Source: JAXMAR01 sp046350295
Lineage (GTDB): Bacteria; Planctomycetota; Planctomycetia; Gemmatales; Gemmataceae
Length of the DNA: 64,000 nucleotides
Direction: 5' to 3'
Assembly (NCBI GenBank): GCA_046350295.1
Contig: JAXMAR010000027.1
Span: forward strand, 1-64,000
The position numbers were made by a program, and so were the translations under genes. Shown here one piece after another: positions 52,646-61,806 of the stretch. Position 1 is the stretch's first letter; each line of letters starts with the position of its first letter. The notes under the pieces are model-generated. The model was not told the origin of the DNA and ran no database searches. It saw only the letters and a program-made list of their open reading frames with translations.

Positions 52646-53944
52646 TTACCGCCGGACGCAGGTAGCGGCTGACCACGTAGTCGCCGATCGCGCGCCCCAT
52701 CGCCAGCCCGTCGGCGTTGTCGAATTCCCAGTGGATGCCGCCGTAGATTCGGCTGCGGCCCGCTTCGGCCGCGGCGGCCGAGAAGGTTTTGAACGCACGC
52801 CGCACCCCGGGCATGGCGTCGCAGGGAGTCTCGAACGGCGTGGCGTCGCCGAGGGCGCGGGCGAGGACGGCGGCGCCGGCGCCGCTGAAGGTGCTGTGGC
52901 CGGAGGTATAGGCGGGGAATGGGGGCGTGGTGAGCAGCGGCTCCCAGGTTCGCTCCGGATCCGTATCCGGATTGTCGTCCTCATCGGCGCGCGGATCGCG
53001 GTGACGGGACGCCAGAACTCATGGTGGAACTTGATCACCCAGCAGAGCAGGCCGGCGTCCGCCAGGCTCATGTTGAGCAGCGCGAAGAGACGGGCGTTCT
53101 CGACCATGCTCACGCCCCGGGCCCGCGATACCGTGTCGGCGATCGCGTTCCAGTGTCCGGGAGGCGTGGCGGTGCCGGCGTCGTCGGCCCAGAAGCGGGC
53201 GATCTCGGTTTGGTCGGGCGTGCGCGTCTTGCTGTCACGGGCGCCCAGCTCCTTCACCTCCCGGAAGGCGGCGGCGTAGACCGGGCTCGATAGCGGCGGC
53301 GGGCCTTTGGGGCGCGGCTGGCTGCCGGGCCGGATGGCGAACGGCGTCACCTCACCCCAGCCGGGGAAGAGCGCCGGCCGAAAATCGGGCAGCGTTGGTT
53401 CCCAGAAGCCCGGCCGCGCCTGGGGACATGCTTTCCGAGCATGGCGCCCCCGTCCTTGGCGGCCAGGGGAAAGCGGTCGGCGACGAAGCCGCCCGAGTGA
53501 CAACCCATTGTCACGCGCTTCCAGATCCGGGACCCCCGCGAGCGATCCGTCGAGAGCCCTGTCGAGCGCCGCCTGCCGCCGCGGGTAGAGGGAAGCGAGG
53601 ACGCGATGGCCCGCGCCGGCGGCGGCCGCTTCCATGGAAGCGCCCGGAGCGGGGCGAACGTCGATCATGTACGGTTCGTGCCCGCGGTCGATGGCGTTGA
53701 CCGCCTCGTAGAAGGCGACGTGCAGGAGGGCCAGGTTGCGGGAGGCCAGCGGGGGCGGCGTGCGCTCGGCCCGGATTGCGTCCAGCGCGATGCGATTCCA
53801 GCGCAACACCATGTCGGGCGGGCGGTCCGCAGGCGCCGCCCGGCTTTCTTCGATGACCGGAGGCCGCAGGCGAACGACGGGGGGCTTGTCCGCCTGGCCC
53901 AGGGTGGTGGCTGTCAACAGTGTCGCAATCGCCCAGCTTGACAT
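52646..53944 (-). pseudogene. Secreted vanadium-dependent haloperoxidase / PAP2-type, frameshifted
   Basis: Starts MSSWAIATLLTATTLGQA (signal peptide). The haloperoxidase motifs are all present but spread over frames: VIKFHHEFWRPVTAIR (Lys and Arg binding vanadate), SGHSTFSGAGAAVL and SRIYGGIHWEFDNADG (Arg and His), then MGRAIGDYVVSRYLRPAV near the end. Upstream: MVLRWNRIALDAIRAE, LALLHVAFYEAVNAID. At least three frame shifts, near 53440-53480 and 52960. Active enzymes use H2O2 to oxidise halides. The exact 3' end is uncertain because two frames end at about 52646 and further down. Confidence 0.8.
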
Positions 53945-54110
53945 GCGGCGCCTCCGCGGTCCGAATGTTCCGAAGTCGCCTTCCGTACGCTTTCTATGGT
54001 AAAACAGGAAGCGGCCGGTTGCCACGGCGCGAGGGCGCCGCGGCGGTCCCGAGAGGGTCCGCGCAAGCCGACTTTGCCGGTTACGCGAAGTTTGCCGGGA
54101 GAAACGAGCG

Positions 54111-54452
54111 ATGGAGAGCTTCTTTGGTCAGTTCGTCGGGCAAATGGTGAGCCAGGCGCCGCAGATCCTCGTCTACCTTGGGGCCCTGATTTGCGCCATT
54201 GTGCTCTGGGGCCGCTCGCCTGCGCCGGCGGCCCTCACCCTGATCGGCGCCATCGTGCTGCTCATCGCAGCGATCCTTCATCCTTTCCTCAACAGTCTGT
54301 TCTTTCAGCGCGTCCTGGAAGGGGATTGGCCTCACGAACGCTATGGCAGCGTGAACGCGATCCTGGCCATCGTCTTTAGCGCGTTGCGCGCCATCGCTTT
54401 CGCCATGGTTGTGATCGCGGTCTTCATCGGCCGGGGCCGGCGGGCGCCGTAG
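54111..54452 (+). CDS. Small membrane protein of unknown function
   Basis: 113 residues: PQILVYLGALICAIVLWGRS, APAALTLIGAIVLLIAAIL (two TM segments), a loop with FFQRVLEGDWPHERYG, and a third TM (LRAIAFAMVVIAVFIGRG). No family recognised. Starts 166 bases upstream of, and divergent from, the haloperoxidase start. ACGAGCG before the ATG is a weak ribosome binding site. Confidence 0.75.
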   Translation: MESFFGQFVGQMVSQAPQILVYLGALICAIVLWGRSPAPAALTLIGAIVLLIAAILHPFLNSLFFQRVLEGDWPHERYGSVNAILAIVFSALRAIAFAMVVIAVFIGRGRRAP

Positions 54453-54485
54453 GGTCGGCTCGCCCTGGAGTCGATCGTCCGGCGG

Positions 54486-56003
54486 TCAGAACTCGATCTG
54501 AAACCGCGCCCCGAATGTCTGCGCCAGTCCACTCACGCCCGCCGGAGGCGCGTCGCGCCACGTCAGGAGGTAGTCCCAGAGGAAGCGGCAACGCGGGTTG
54601 AGATACCAATTGATTCCGAACGTCAGCGCCCGCATGTCGCCGCCGTTGACGCCCTGGCTGTTCAGGTCGAGCTGGGTATAGCGCAGGGCCAGTTCCCAGG
54701 CGCCGCTGCCCCAGAGGAGATCACGCTTGTCCGGGCCGCCGCGCACGAAGAAGAAGTTCTCGAACGGCCGGGCGGCGCCAAAGATCGCTTCCTTGCGAAC
54801 GTAAGGCCGGTTCTCGCCGGTCATCATCCAGCTCGCCTGCACATAGAAGCCGCGAAACATCAGCGTTCCCGGAACCGGCTGCCCGTTGGGGGCGAGCGCA
54901 TCGGGCACGAGCGCCGTCATGTACTCCGCCTGCACCAGCAGCGGCCCAAGGCCCGCGGCGAACTCAGCTCCCACGAGGTCCTCGGTGTCGGCCGTGATGA
55001 CGCCGGTGTTGACGAAGTTCGGTGAGTTAACGCGTGTTTCGGGCCGGGACGCGAAGATAACGCGCGACTTGCCGTTGGGATCCGGCTTGCCCGCGGCGTC
55101 CAGAAGGGGCAAGGAGCGATGACTCCAGGCGACACCGAGGTGGACGGCGTAGCCGTTGTCTTTGTCGAACCAAGGAGCGCAGGTGAGGCGACTGGTCCAG
55201 GCCCAGCGGCCGTCGCCGAAATCGATAGCGGCGACGTCCGAGTTGCTGCCAAAAATGCCGGTAGCGTAGGTGACGTGCTCGTCCAGGAGCGTGCCGTAGA
55301 TCATCGTGCCCATGTTGAAGAAGGGGACGAATGGGTCCTGGACGCCGCCGCGTTCGGTGAACGTGAGGTTGTTGTAGCTGGTAAGCGCGTCGAGGCCGAA
55401 GGGTTCGCGGAAATGCCCGATGCGCCAGGAGCCGATGAAGGGAAGGTCGGGCAGTTCGGCGAAGACGTCGAAGAAGTTCGGGGCGCCGGTCTCGAAGCCG
55501 ACCTCCATGCGCCAGGTGACGACCTCGTACATGGCGCCATTCATGTGCATGCGGGCCCGGCGGAAACGGACGCCGTCTTCGAGCGGCCCGACGCCGCCGG
55601 GGGCGTCCATCAGCGCGCTGTCGGCGTTCCACCAGCCCCAGTCGACGTGGATCAGGCCGCCCATGTGCAGACGGAACGCCTTGTCGACCGTCTCCATCTG
55701 CATGCCGTCCGCCCAGAAGACGCGGAAGTCGACCTGCTTGCCGACCTCATAGTCCTTGGCCACCGGTTTGCTTTTCTCCTTTTGCAGATCGACGAGGGTG
55801 TCGCGGACGACGCGCTGGATGTCGTCGCGCCTCCAAAAGGCGTCGGGTAGGATGCCGAGGTCGGTCTTGGCGGGCGGCGCGTCGGTGGGGAGAGTGTCGG
55901 TGGGGGGGCCCAGAGACTGAGCGCAGACCGGGTCGGCGAGCGCCAGCAGGAGGAGAGGCGCCCAGTGGAAGAAGCGCGGGTGAAGCCGGGGCGAGGCGAG
56001 CAC
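54486..56003 (-). CDS. Phosphate/pyrophosphate-type porin (OprO/OprP family)
   Basis: About 505 residues. Start assigned to GTG at 56003: CAAAGGAGAGA lies just upstream, and LASPRLHPRFFHWAPLLLLA is a signal peptide. The mature protein has an N-terminal helical stretch (DIQRVVRDTLVDLQKEKSKP), then beta-barrel strands: KAFRLHMGGLIHVDWGWW, GVRFRRARMHMNGAMYEVV, GSWRIGHFREPFGLDALTSY, ending in FGARFQIEF with C-terminal Phe as expected for outer-membrane barrels. Such porins form anion-selective trimers. An ATG further upstream gives a low-complexity extension and is rejected. Confidence 0.85.
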   Translation of the reverse strand: MLASPRLHPRFFHWAPLLLLALADPVCAQSLGPPTDTLPTDAPPAKTDLGILPDAFWRRDDIQRVVRDTLVDLQKEKSKPVAKDYEVGKQVDFRVFWADGMQMETVDKAFRLHMGGLIHVDWGWWNADSALMDAPGGVGPLEDGVRFRRARMHMNGAMYEVVTWRMEVGFETGAPNFFDVFAELPDLPFIGSWRIGHFREPFGLDALTSYNNLTFTERGGVQDPFVPFFNMGTMIYGTLLDEHVTYATGIFGSNSDVAAIDFGDGRWAWTSRLTCAPWFDKDNGYAVHLGVAWSHRSLPLLDAAGKPDPNGKSRVIFASRPETRVNSPNFVNTGVITADTEDLVGAEFAAGLGPLLVQAEYMTALVPDALAPNGQPVPGTLMFRGFYVQASWMMTGENRPYVRKEAIFGAARPFENFFFVRGGPDKRDLLWGSGAWELALRYTQLDLNSQGVNGGDMRALTFGINWYLNPRCRFLWDYLLTWRDAPPAGVSGLAQTFGARFQIEF

Positions 56004-56395
56004 GGCTCTCTCCTTTGCCCAGTCAGGGCGCCTTACCAGCCGGCGCCTGCGGAGGCGACCTTCGCGGGTGAACCGGGACCATACCGCCTGCCGGACGCAT
56101 GTCAAGGCGGGCCGCTGGGCGGGTTCGGCGTGAGTGTGCGGGAATGACCCAGCCGGCAGTCGATTCTCGCGGGGAGCAGCGCCTGTTTTCCCCGTTTTTC
56201 CAGCTTTTTCAGCACTCACGGCTCCGTCGCTCCGGGGCGCGGGACTTGCGTTGAAAGAAAGCGCCCAGGAGTGCGCTCGGCTACGGTGTCTGACCCCTCG
56301 GTCCGTTCAGATTCGCTGGCCTTGGGGTCAGGCGTTGCCGGAAGGGGTCCAAGACGCCTTTCGGAGCAAGGCGCCCAAGAGTGAGGAGACGCCCC
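56004..56395. promoter_or_regulatory. Divergent intergenic region between porin and Ig-repeat gene
   Basis: About 390 bases. TGACCCC at 56291-56297 and GGGGTCA at 56324-56330 form an inverted repeat 26 bases apart, about 70 bases before the Ig-repeat gene. GAGGAG at about 56384-56389 serves the ATG at 56396. No gene recognised. Confidence 0.35.
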
Positions 56396-58759
56396 ATGTT
56401 CATTTCCTTGCATCAAAGCGAACACTCCCCGGTGAAGAAGGAAGCCAGGGTCGCCGTCGAAGAACTCGAGAATCGGATCGATCCGACGGCCGTCGGGCTG
56501 GAGAACAGGATCTTCACGTTCGATCCCTGGCTGCTTGCCGAGCCCAACGCCGCATCGAACCACTGCCTGGCGCTGAGCGCCGGCCAGCAGGGCATCGCCG
56601 CCGCCGCTCATTCGGGGGAGGAGACGGTCGCGGCCAGGACGGACACGAAGCTCGACTCCAGCGCCAATCCGATCGTCTTCGGCAACAGCGTGGTTTTCAC
56701 CGCGACGGTGACCAACCGCGATAGCCAGAAGAGCCCGGCCGGCGCTGTCGACTTCTATGACGGCGCCGTATTCCTCGGCTCCGTCCCGCTCACCAAGACG
56801 GGGAAAAGGCAGGCGACGGCCGAAACGGGGGCCATCGGCGGTCTCGACTATGGCTGGCACACAATCGAGGCGTTTTACCGACCCGAGGGGCATTTCCGTT
56901 GCAGCGAGGACAGGTTGATCCAGATCGTCAAGGCCGCCGACACGGTCACGATCGTGACATCGAGCGATAGTCCATCCTGGTTCGGCGAAGCGGTGACCTT
57001 CACGGCCACCGTGACCAACCACGATTCGGGAGCGACGCCAACCGGCAGGGTCGCATTCTACGACGGCTTTCACTGGCTGGGCACGTTTTCGCTGAGCGGT
57101 TCGGGAAAAAGCGCGACCGCTGCCACCGTCCCCATTTCGTCGTTGAGCGTCGGCTACCACTTCATCAAGGCGGTGTATTACCCCGACAATCCCGGCTTCG
57201 AGTGGAGCTGGCACACCATCACGCAAAAGGTCATGGCCAACGCGCGGCCGTGGGTGAATGCCGACGTTCCAACCGTTACCGTGAACGAAGGAGAATCGGC
57301 GAGCAACACGGGCGCCTTCGGCGATCCGAACTGTGACCCCGTTACGCTCACAGCGTCGATCGGCGTCATCGAACAGACGGCCGCGCAGGAGGGCAAAACA
57401 GCGGGGCGCTGGTCCTGGCATTACCTTACCGGCGATGGTCCCGATCAGAGCCGGACCGTCACCATCACCGTGGATGACGGCAAGGGCGGGATCAGCGAGA
57501 CCACTTTCTACCTGAGCGTGATCAACGTGGCCCCAACGCTGGACATCTCCGGTCCCGACCGGGTGGGCGCGAACGCGGCATACCTGCTCACGCTCGGCGC
57601 GGTCGTCGACCCCGGCCAGGATACGGTGTCGCGCTACGTGATCCACTGGGGCGATGGCGTCGACCAGGAAGTCTCCCCGGCTGAGTTGCTTCCAGGCCGC
57701 CAGGTCGCGCATACGTTCCCGGCCGGCAGCGTGCCGGGAACCGTCTGGCATATCACCGTCGACGTGCAGGACGAGGATGGCTACTACGCCGACGTCGCGC
57801 GGACGAGCGTCGCGCTGAACCATCCGCCTCTCGTCGCGGGCCAGAGCCTCAGCACGGATCAAGAGGTCGCGCTGACGCTGAGCCTGACGGCGACGGACGA
57901 AGAGGGGGATCCGCTGACCTACGTGCTCATCGACGCTCCCGCCCACGGGACGCTGAGCGGCGCGGCGTCCAACCTCACGTACACACCCGATCCGGGCTAT
58001 TCCGGGCCGGACCGCTTCACGTTCAAGGTGAACGACGGCTACGACGACAGCGCCCCGGCGACAGTGAACATCTCCGTCAAGGCTGTCCTTGTCGCTGCGC
58101 AGCAAGGCATGGGCGCCGCGCCGGTACTCCAGAGGCTTACGCCGACGGCCGGCCCACTTTTCGAGGGGCCGGCGCCGTTGGTCCCCGTCCTGGCGGGAAC
58201 CTCGAGCCGTCTCGACGACATCACGGCGTTCCCCGCCTTGAGTCTGAGCGGCATCCTCTACCACGATCTCAACAGTGACGGCGCCCGCGCAGAGTACGAG
58301 CCGGCCCTGCCCGGAATAACCGTGGTTCTGGAGACCGCGGCGGAAGGCCGATTCTCCTGGGCGGGCGAAACGGTGACCGGCGCGGCGGGTGAGTTCGCCT
58401 TTGGTCCTCTGGCGCCGGGGCGCTATCGCATCCGCCTGCTGCTGCCGGAAGGGCTTGCCCTCTTGGGGGCGGCAGACAATACCTGGGCGGTCCCGCGGAG
58501 CGAAGGAGAGGTTTATGTAGAGTTGGGTGCGCTCACGCGCCTGGTCGCCGGTCCCCTTGTGGCGCCGGTGGCATCGCCGGTCGCGGCGATGCGCGACCAC
58601 CTGTTCGCCCAGTGGGCGGAGAAGCAGACCGCATCTCCGGACGCCGTGGCGTCGCTCGGGGTCGGCGCCTTTTTCGTCGGCGCTCTTCAACGGCAAGAGA
58701 AGCCGACCACGGTCAAGGCCCGAGGCCGCCGGCGCGGAAAGAAAGAAGAGGAGGGCTAA
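56396..58759 (+). CDS. Large exported Ig/cadherin-repeat protein
   Basis: 787 residues from MFISLHQSEHSPVKKE. Near the N-terminus AVEELENRIDPTAVG is a variant of the planctomycete LEDR export motif. Two Ig-like domains (VVFTATVTNRDSQKSPAGAV, VTFTATVTNHDSGATPTGRV), a PKD/cadherin-type region (ATDEEGDPLTYVLIDAPAHG, YTPDPGYSGPDRFTFKVNDG) and a SdrD/prealbumin-like domain (SLSGILYHDLNSDGARAEYE, FGPLAPGRYRIRLLLPEG) follow, then a basic C-terminus (KARGRRRGKKEEE). Probably a surface or matrix protein. ATG at 56396 follows GAGGAG; a GTG five codons earlier is possible. Confidence 0.82.
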   Translation: MFISLHQSEHSPVKKEARVAVEELENRIDPTAVGLENRIFTFDPWLLAEPNAASNHCLALSAGQQGIAAAAHSGEETVAARTDTKLDSSANPIVFGNSVVFTATVTNRDSQKSPAGAVDFYDGAVFLGSVPLTKTGKRQATAETGAIGGLDYGWHTIEAFYRPEGHFRCSEDRLIQIVKAADTVTIVTSSDSPSWFGEAVTFTATVTNHDSGATPTGRVAFYDGFHWLGTFSLSGSGKSATAATVPISSLSVGYHFIKAVYYPDNPGFEWSWHTITQKVMANARPWVNADVPTVTVNEGESASNTGAFGDPNCDPVTLTASIGVIEQTAAQEGKTAGRWSWHYLTGDGPDQSRTVTITVDDGKGGISETTFYLSVINVAPTLDISGPDRVGANAAYLLTLGAVVDPGQDTVSRYVIHWGDGVDQEVSPAELLPGRQVAHTFPAGSVPGTVWHITVDVQDEDGYYADVARTSVALNHPPLVAGQSLSTDQEVALTLSLTATDEEGDPLTYVLIDAPAHGTLSGAASNLTYTPDPGYSGPDRFTFKVNDGYDDSAPATVNISVKAVLVAAQQGMGAAPVLQRLTPTAGPLFEGPAPLVPVLAGTSSRLDDITAFPALSLSGILYHDLNSDGARAEYEPALPGITVVLETAAEGRFSWAGETVTGAAGEFAFGPLAPGRYRIRLLLPEGLALLGAADNTWAVPRSEGEVYVELGALTRLVAGPLVAPVASPVAAMRDHLFAQWAEKQTASPDAVASLGVGAFFVGALQRQEKPTTVKARGRRRGKKEEEG

Positions 58760-58789
58760 GGGGCAGAGATCGCAAGAAGGGAGGCCGCC

Positions 58790-58942
58790 ATGTTCCGGGG
58801 ACTTTTCTATTGGTTCTCACCGGTGCGGAACGGGACGCGGTTCTTGACGCGGGTCTGGACGCACGCACTGGTCCTGGCCCTGGGATTGCTCGTGCTCTTG
58901 ATCGTGCTCGTGCTTCTGCACGTGGTCCCTCTGCCGGAATGA
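58790..58942 (+). CDS. 50-residue membrane protein
   Basis: MFRGLFYWFSPVRNGTRFLT, then a strongly hydrophobic helix (LVLALGLLVLLIVLVLLHVV) and PLPE before TGA. Too short for many gene finders. GGGAGG lies 5-10 bases before the ATG, and codon use is normal for the window. 30 bases after the Ig-repeat gene on the same strand, so possibly co-transcribed. A translated small membrane protein is likely but unproven. Confidence 0.6.
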   Translation: MFRGLFYWFSPVRNGTRFLTRVWTHALVLALGLLVLLIVLVLLHVVPLPE

Positions 58943-59175
58943 TCGGTTGCGCCCACGGCTAGGCGATTCCGCACAGCTCCTGTACCGTGGCGGAGCGCGC
59001 GGGCGAAAACCGTCGCTTGGCGCCAGCCAGCCTGCAGTGTCGCTTGACGCTATTTCTTATTCCTTAGGGCTTTACGTTTTCCCAAGAAAAGGACGCCGGC
59101 CGGCCATAGCGGCGCTGCTTTTGCTTCTATCCGGCGGCGACAGAGCTTGTAAGGCCCCACGAGACGCAACCGAGG

Positions 59176-59415
59176 ATGACCATGAGCGCCGACCCATTCG
59201 CTCCATCCGACGACCAGATCATCCGGATCGTGCGTCGTGTCCAGGAACAGCTCCGCAGCCAGGTGCGGCTCTTCCGCATCGAGTGCGTCGCCACGGGGGT
59301 AACTCTGCACGGACTGTCCCGGACGTTCTATGCCAAGCAACTGGCACAGCATTTCGTGATGAAATCCACCAAGCTCCCGATCGTCGCCAATCAAATCTGC
59401 GTCGAGTCCGATTGA
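59176..59415 (+). CDS. BON-domain-like small protein
   Basis: 79 residues: APSDDQIIRIVRRVQEQLRS, VRLFRIECVATGVTLHGLSR, TFYAKQLAQHFVMKSTKLPI and VANQICVESD. The helix-strand pattern with VTLHGLSRTFYAKQLAQH equals the BON fold (GxVxLxGxVxs...k..A) often found in planctomycetes without a signal peptide. May bind lipid or act as an adaptor; role unknown. ATGs at 59176 and 59182 are both possible, CGAGG being the binding site. Confidence 0.75.
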   Translation: MTMSADPFAPSDDQIIRIVRRVQEQLRSQVRLFRIECVATGVTLHGLSRTFYAKQLAQHFVMKSTKLPIVANQICVESD

Positions 59416-59522
59416 CCTTGCCGAACCGACGGCGACAATTCAAGGGGTGTCGCAATGTAATCACCTGGTAAGCCAACCCGCACACGGTGCACACCCCCTG
59501 TTTTCTTTCCAGACCAGGCGTG

Positions 59523-60930
59523 ATGGCCAAGGGCACCTGCCGCGACGCCGACCGTCTCGTTCTGGGGCGCCGCCCAGACGGTTACCGGCTCCATGCACCG
59601 TCGACGCCGCCGGACGTTCCCTGCTCCTCGACTGCGGGCTCTATCAGGGAGCCCGCGACAAGGCGGCACTTCTCAATCGCGACTTTCCCTTTCGACCGCG
59701 CGATATCGACGCCGTCCTCACCTCAGCCATGCCCACATCGACCATTGCGGCAACACCACCCAACCTCGTCAAGCAGGGCTTCGCGGGGCCCATCTTCTGC
59801 ACTCCCCGCCCACACGCGCCTCGCGGGCGTCATGCTGGGCGACTCGGCCAAGATCCGGGAAAAAGACGCCGCCTATCTAAACCGGCATGCTGAATTGGAG
59901 GAAGGCCCCGTCGAGCCCCTCTACACAGGCCGCGATGTCTTCCGCACGCTCCTGCGCCCTGAAGGCCGTGCCGTATGACCAGCCATTCGACGTCTTCCCC
60001 GGCATCGGGCCGTTTCGTCGACGCCGGCCATCTGCTCGGCTCGGCGATGGTCCACGTCCGCATCCGCGCTTGAAGAACAGGAACGCACGCCTGACCTTCA
60101 CCGGCGATCTCGGCCGGCCCGGAACGCCGCTGCTGCGCGATCCGTTTCCGATTCCCGCGCCGATGTCGTCATCTGCGAGGAAACACCTACGGCGGCCAGC
60201 GACACGACCCGGTGGACGAGACCGCGGATCGGCTTGGGGACGTTGTCCGCCGCACCGTGACGCGCGGCGGCAAGACCATCATCCCGGCCTTCAGCGTCGG
60301 TCGGACGCAAGCGATCATCTACTTCCTGCACCAGCGCTCACCACGAAGGGAAACTGCCGGCAGTCCCGATCTTCGTGGACAGCCCGATGGCAGTGCGTGA
60401 CCTGTCTTCCGCGGCCACCCCGAATGCTTCGATGCGGAGACCCTTGCCTTCCTGGAACGCCATCCCAGCTGTTCGGCGACAAGTGCGTGCGCTCCACATC
60501 GAGAAGTACACGACAGCATCGCGCTGGCTGGATCGGTCCGCAGGAGCCGGCTGTTATCATCTCGGCGAGCGGCATGTGCGAGGCGGGGCGGATACTGCAC
60601 CATCTCAAGCACCACCTCAGAGACGAGCGGAGCACGGTCCTCCTCGCCGGCTATCAGGCGGAGGACGCTCGGCCAGCGGTGGAGCGGCGGCCGGAGGTGC
60701 GCATCCTGGGGCGGAGCGTCGCGGTGCGGGCGGAGATCGTGGTGTTAAACGGGTTGTCCGGCGCACGCGGACCACAACGAATTGATGGCGGCGACGCCGC
60801 GGGCGCGGCAACCGCGCTTTTCTGGTTCACGGCGAGCCCGACCACGCGCTTGGCGGCTCGCGGAAGGCTTGCGCGCGGCGGGCTTGCACGTTGCTATCGG
60901 GGAAAGGGGAGGCCGTCCCAGTTGTCCTGA
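59523..60930 (+). pseudogene. MBL-fold RNase J/CPSF-type nuclease, heavily frameshifted
   Basis: The whole family order is present across frames. LLLDCGLYQGARDKAALLNR comes first, then the metal-binding SHAHIDHCGN (recoverable with one added base near 59726), LVKQGFAGPIFCT, DAGHLLGSAMVHV, LTFTGDLGRPGTPLLRDP, GGKTIIPAFSVGRTQAIIYF (beta-CASP domain), VFVDSPMAV-like, PAVIISASGMCEAGRILHHL and GLSGHADHNEL-like. At least ten one-base shifts within 1.4 kb. Intact relatives cleave RNA. So many single-base shifts with all motifs kept suggest sequence error rather than decay. Confidence 0.72.
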
Positions 60931-61587
60931 CGCGATTGGCGCAGTCAACTTCTCTCGGCAACGCCACATTTCCGCAACCGATGCAGAACGCGAGCCAGGC
61001 GGCGCCTATCAAAAAGCCGGCTTCAGCACGTCGCTGAGCCAGTGCGCGCAGAACCCGGCTGAGGCCGACACCCAACGCCCAGTAGTCCGCAGACGACGAT
61101 GACGGCCAGCCAGCGAAACAGCGAACGCCGCCGGAACTCGAGCCAGCCCATGTAGCCGACGACGCCAAAACCAATCGCCGCCCCCATCGCATGGCCGCTC
61201 GGGAAACTGAAGCTCAACTCCGGCGCCGCCGCATTACGCCTCGAGGGGTGGCCAGTCGCGGCACGAACGACCGTCTTGACGCCCAGATTCAACAAAGCGC
61301 TGAGTCGGGATCGACGCCCAGGCCAGCGCCCAGGAGCCAACGGCGCCGCCTGAGCGCTGGTAGAGGATGCCGGCGAGCGTGATGAGCGCCATGCCGCGGG
61401 CGGCTGCCCAGGTCCATCAGGCCGACCATCACGCTCACGAGCATAACATCGTCCGTGCCGCTGCTCTGCATGGATGGACGGCGATCTCTCGGTCCAGGAC
61501 GGTGAGCCGCCCGGAGAAGATCACGTCCGCGGCGACCAGGGCGAAGCCAACCATGAGGACGCCGGAAACAATCGATGCTCTCCGCAT
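60931..61587 (-). pseudogene. PAP2-family phosphatase, frameshifted
   Basis: Starts MRRASIVSGVLMVGFALVAA at about 61587 (first TM). Continues in pieces: FSGRLTVLDREIAVH, LLNLGVKTVV, then the PAP2 motif region LSFSFPSGHAMGAAIGFGVV with GYMGWLEF and FRWLAVIVVCGLLGVG. The final SR..L and His motif is only partly readable before AGFLIGAAWLAFCIGCG. Membrane lipid phosphatases of this kind have 5-6 TM helices. Several frame shifts; the 3' limit near 60930 is approximate. Confidence 0.65.
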
Positions 61588-61806
61588 CGGTTGCCGAACC
61601 ACCACGCCCGTTGGCGCTCATCCCGCTTGCGGCGGGCGACGCGGTCCTTCCCGCCGCCGCGGCCGTCTTTCGCTTTCACCGTCCATCTTTACTCTTTCCC
61701 CCGGTTTTCCATCTTGCCCGAACTGAAGGAAACCACCGGTTGCCGATACCAGGAAGGGATACACTCTCGCGCCCCGTCAGGGAACCACAAGCCGCCGAGG
61801 TCCTCC

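Noticed and set aside
52646..53944. Haloperoxidase and the 46-kb halogenase as one halogenation cluster
   Set aside because: About 5 kb apart with unrelated genes between, different signals (exported versus cytoplasmic); shared halide chemistry alone is weak.
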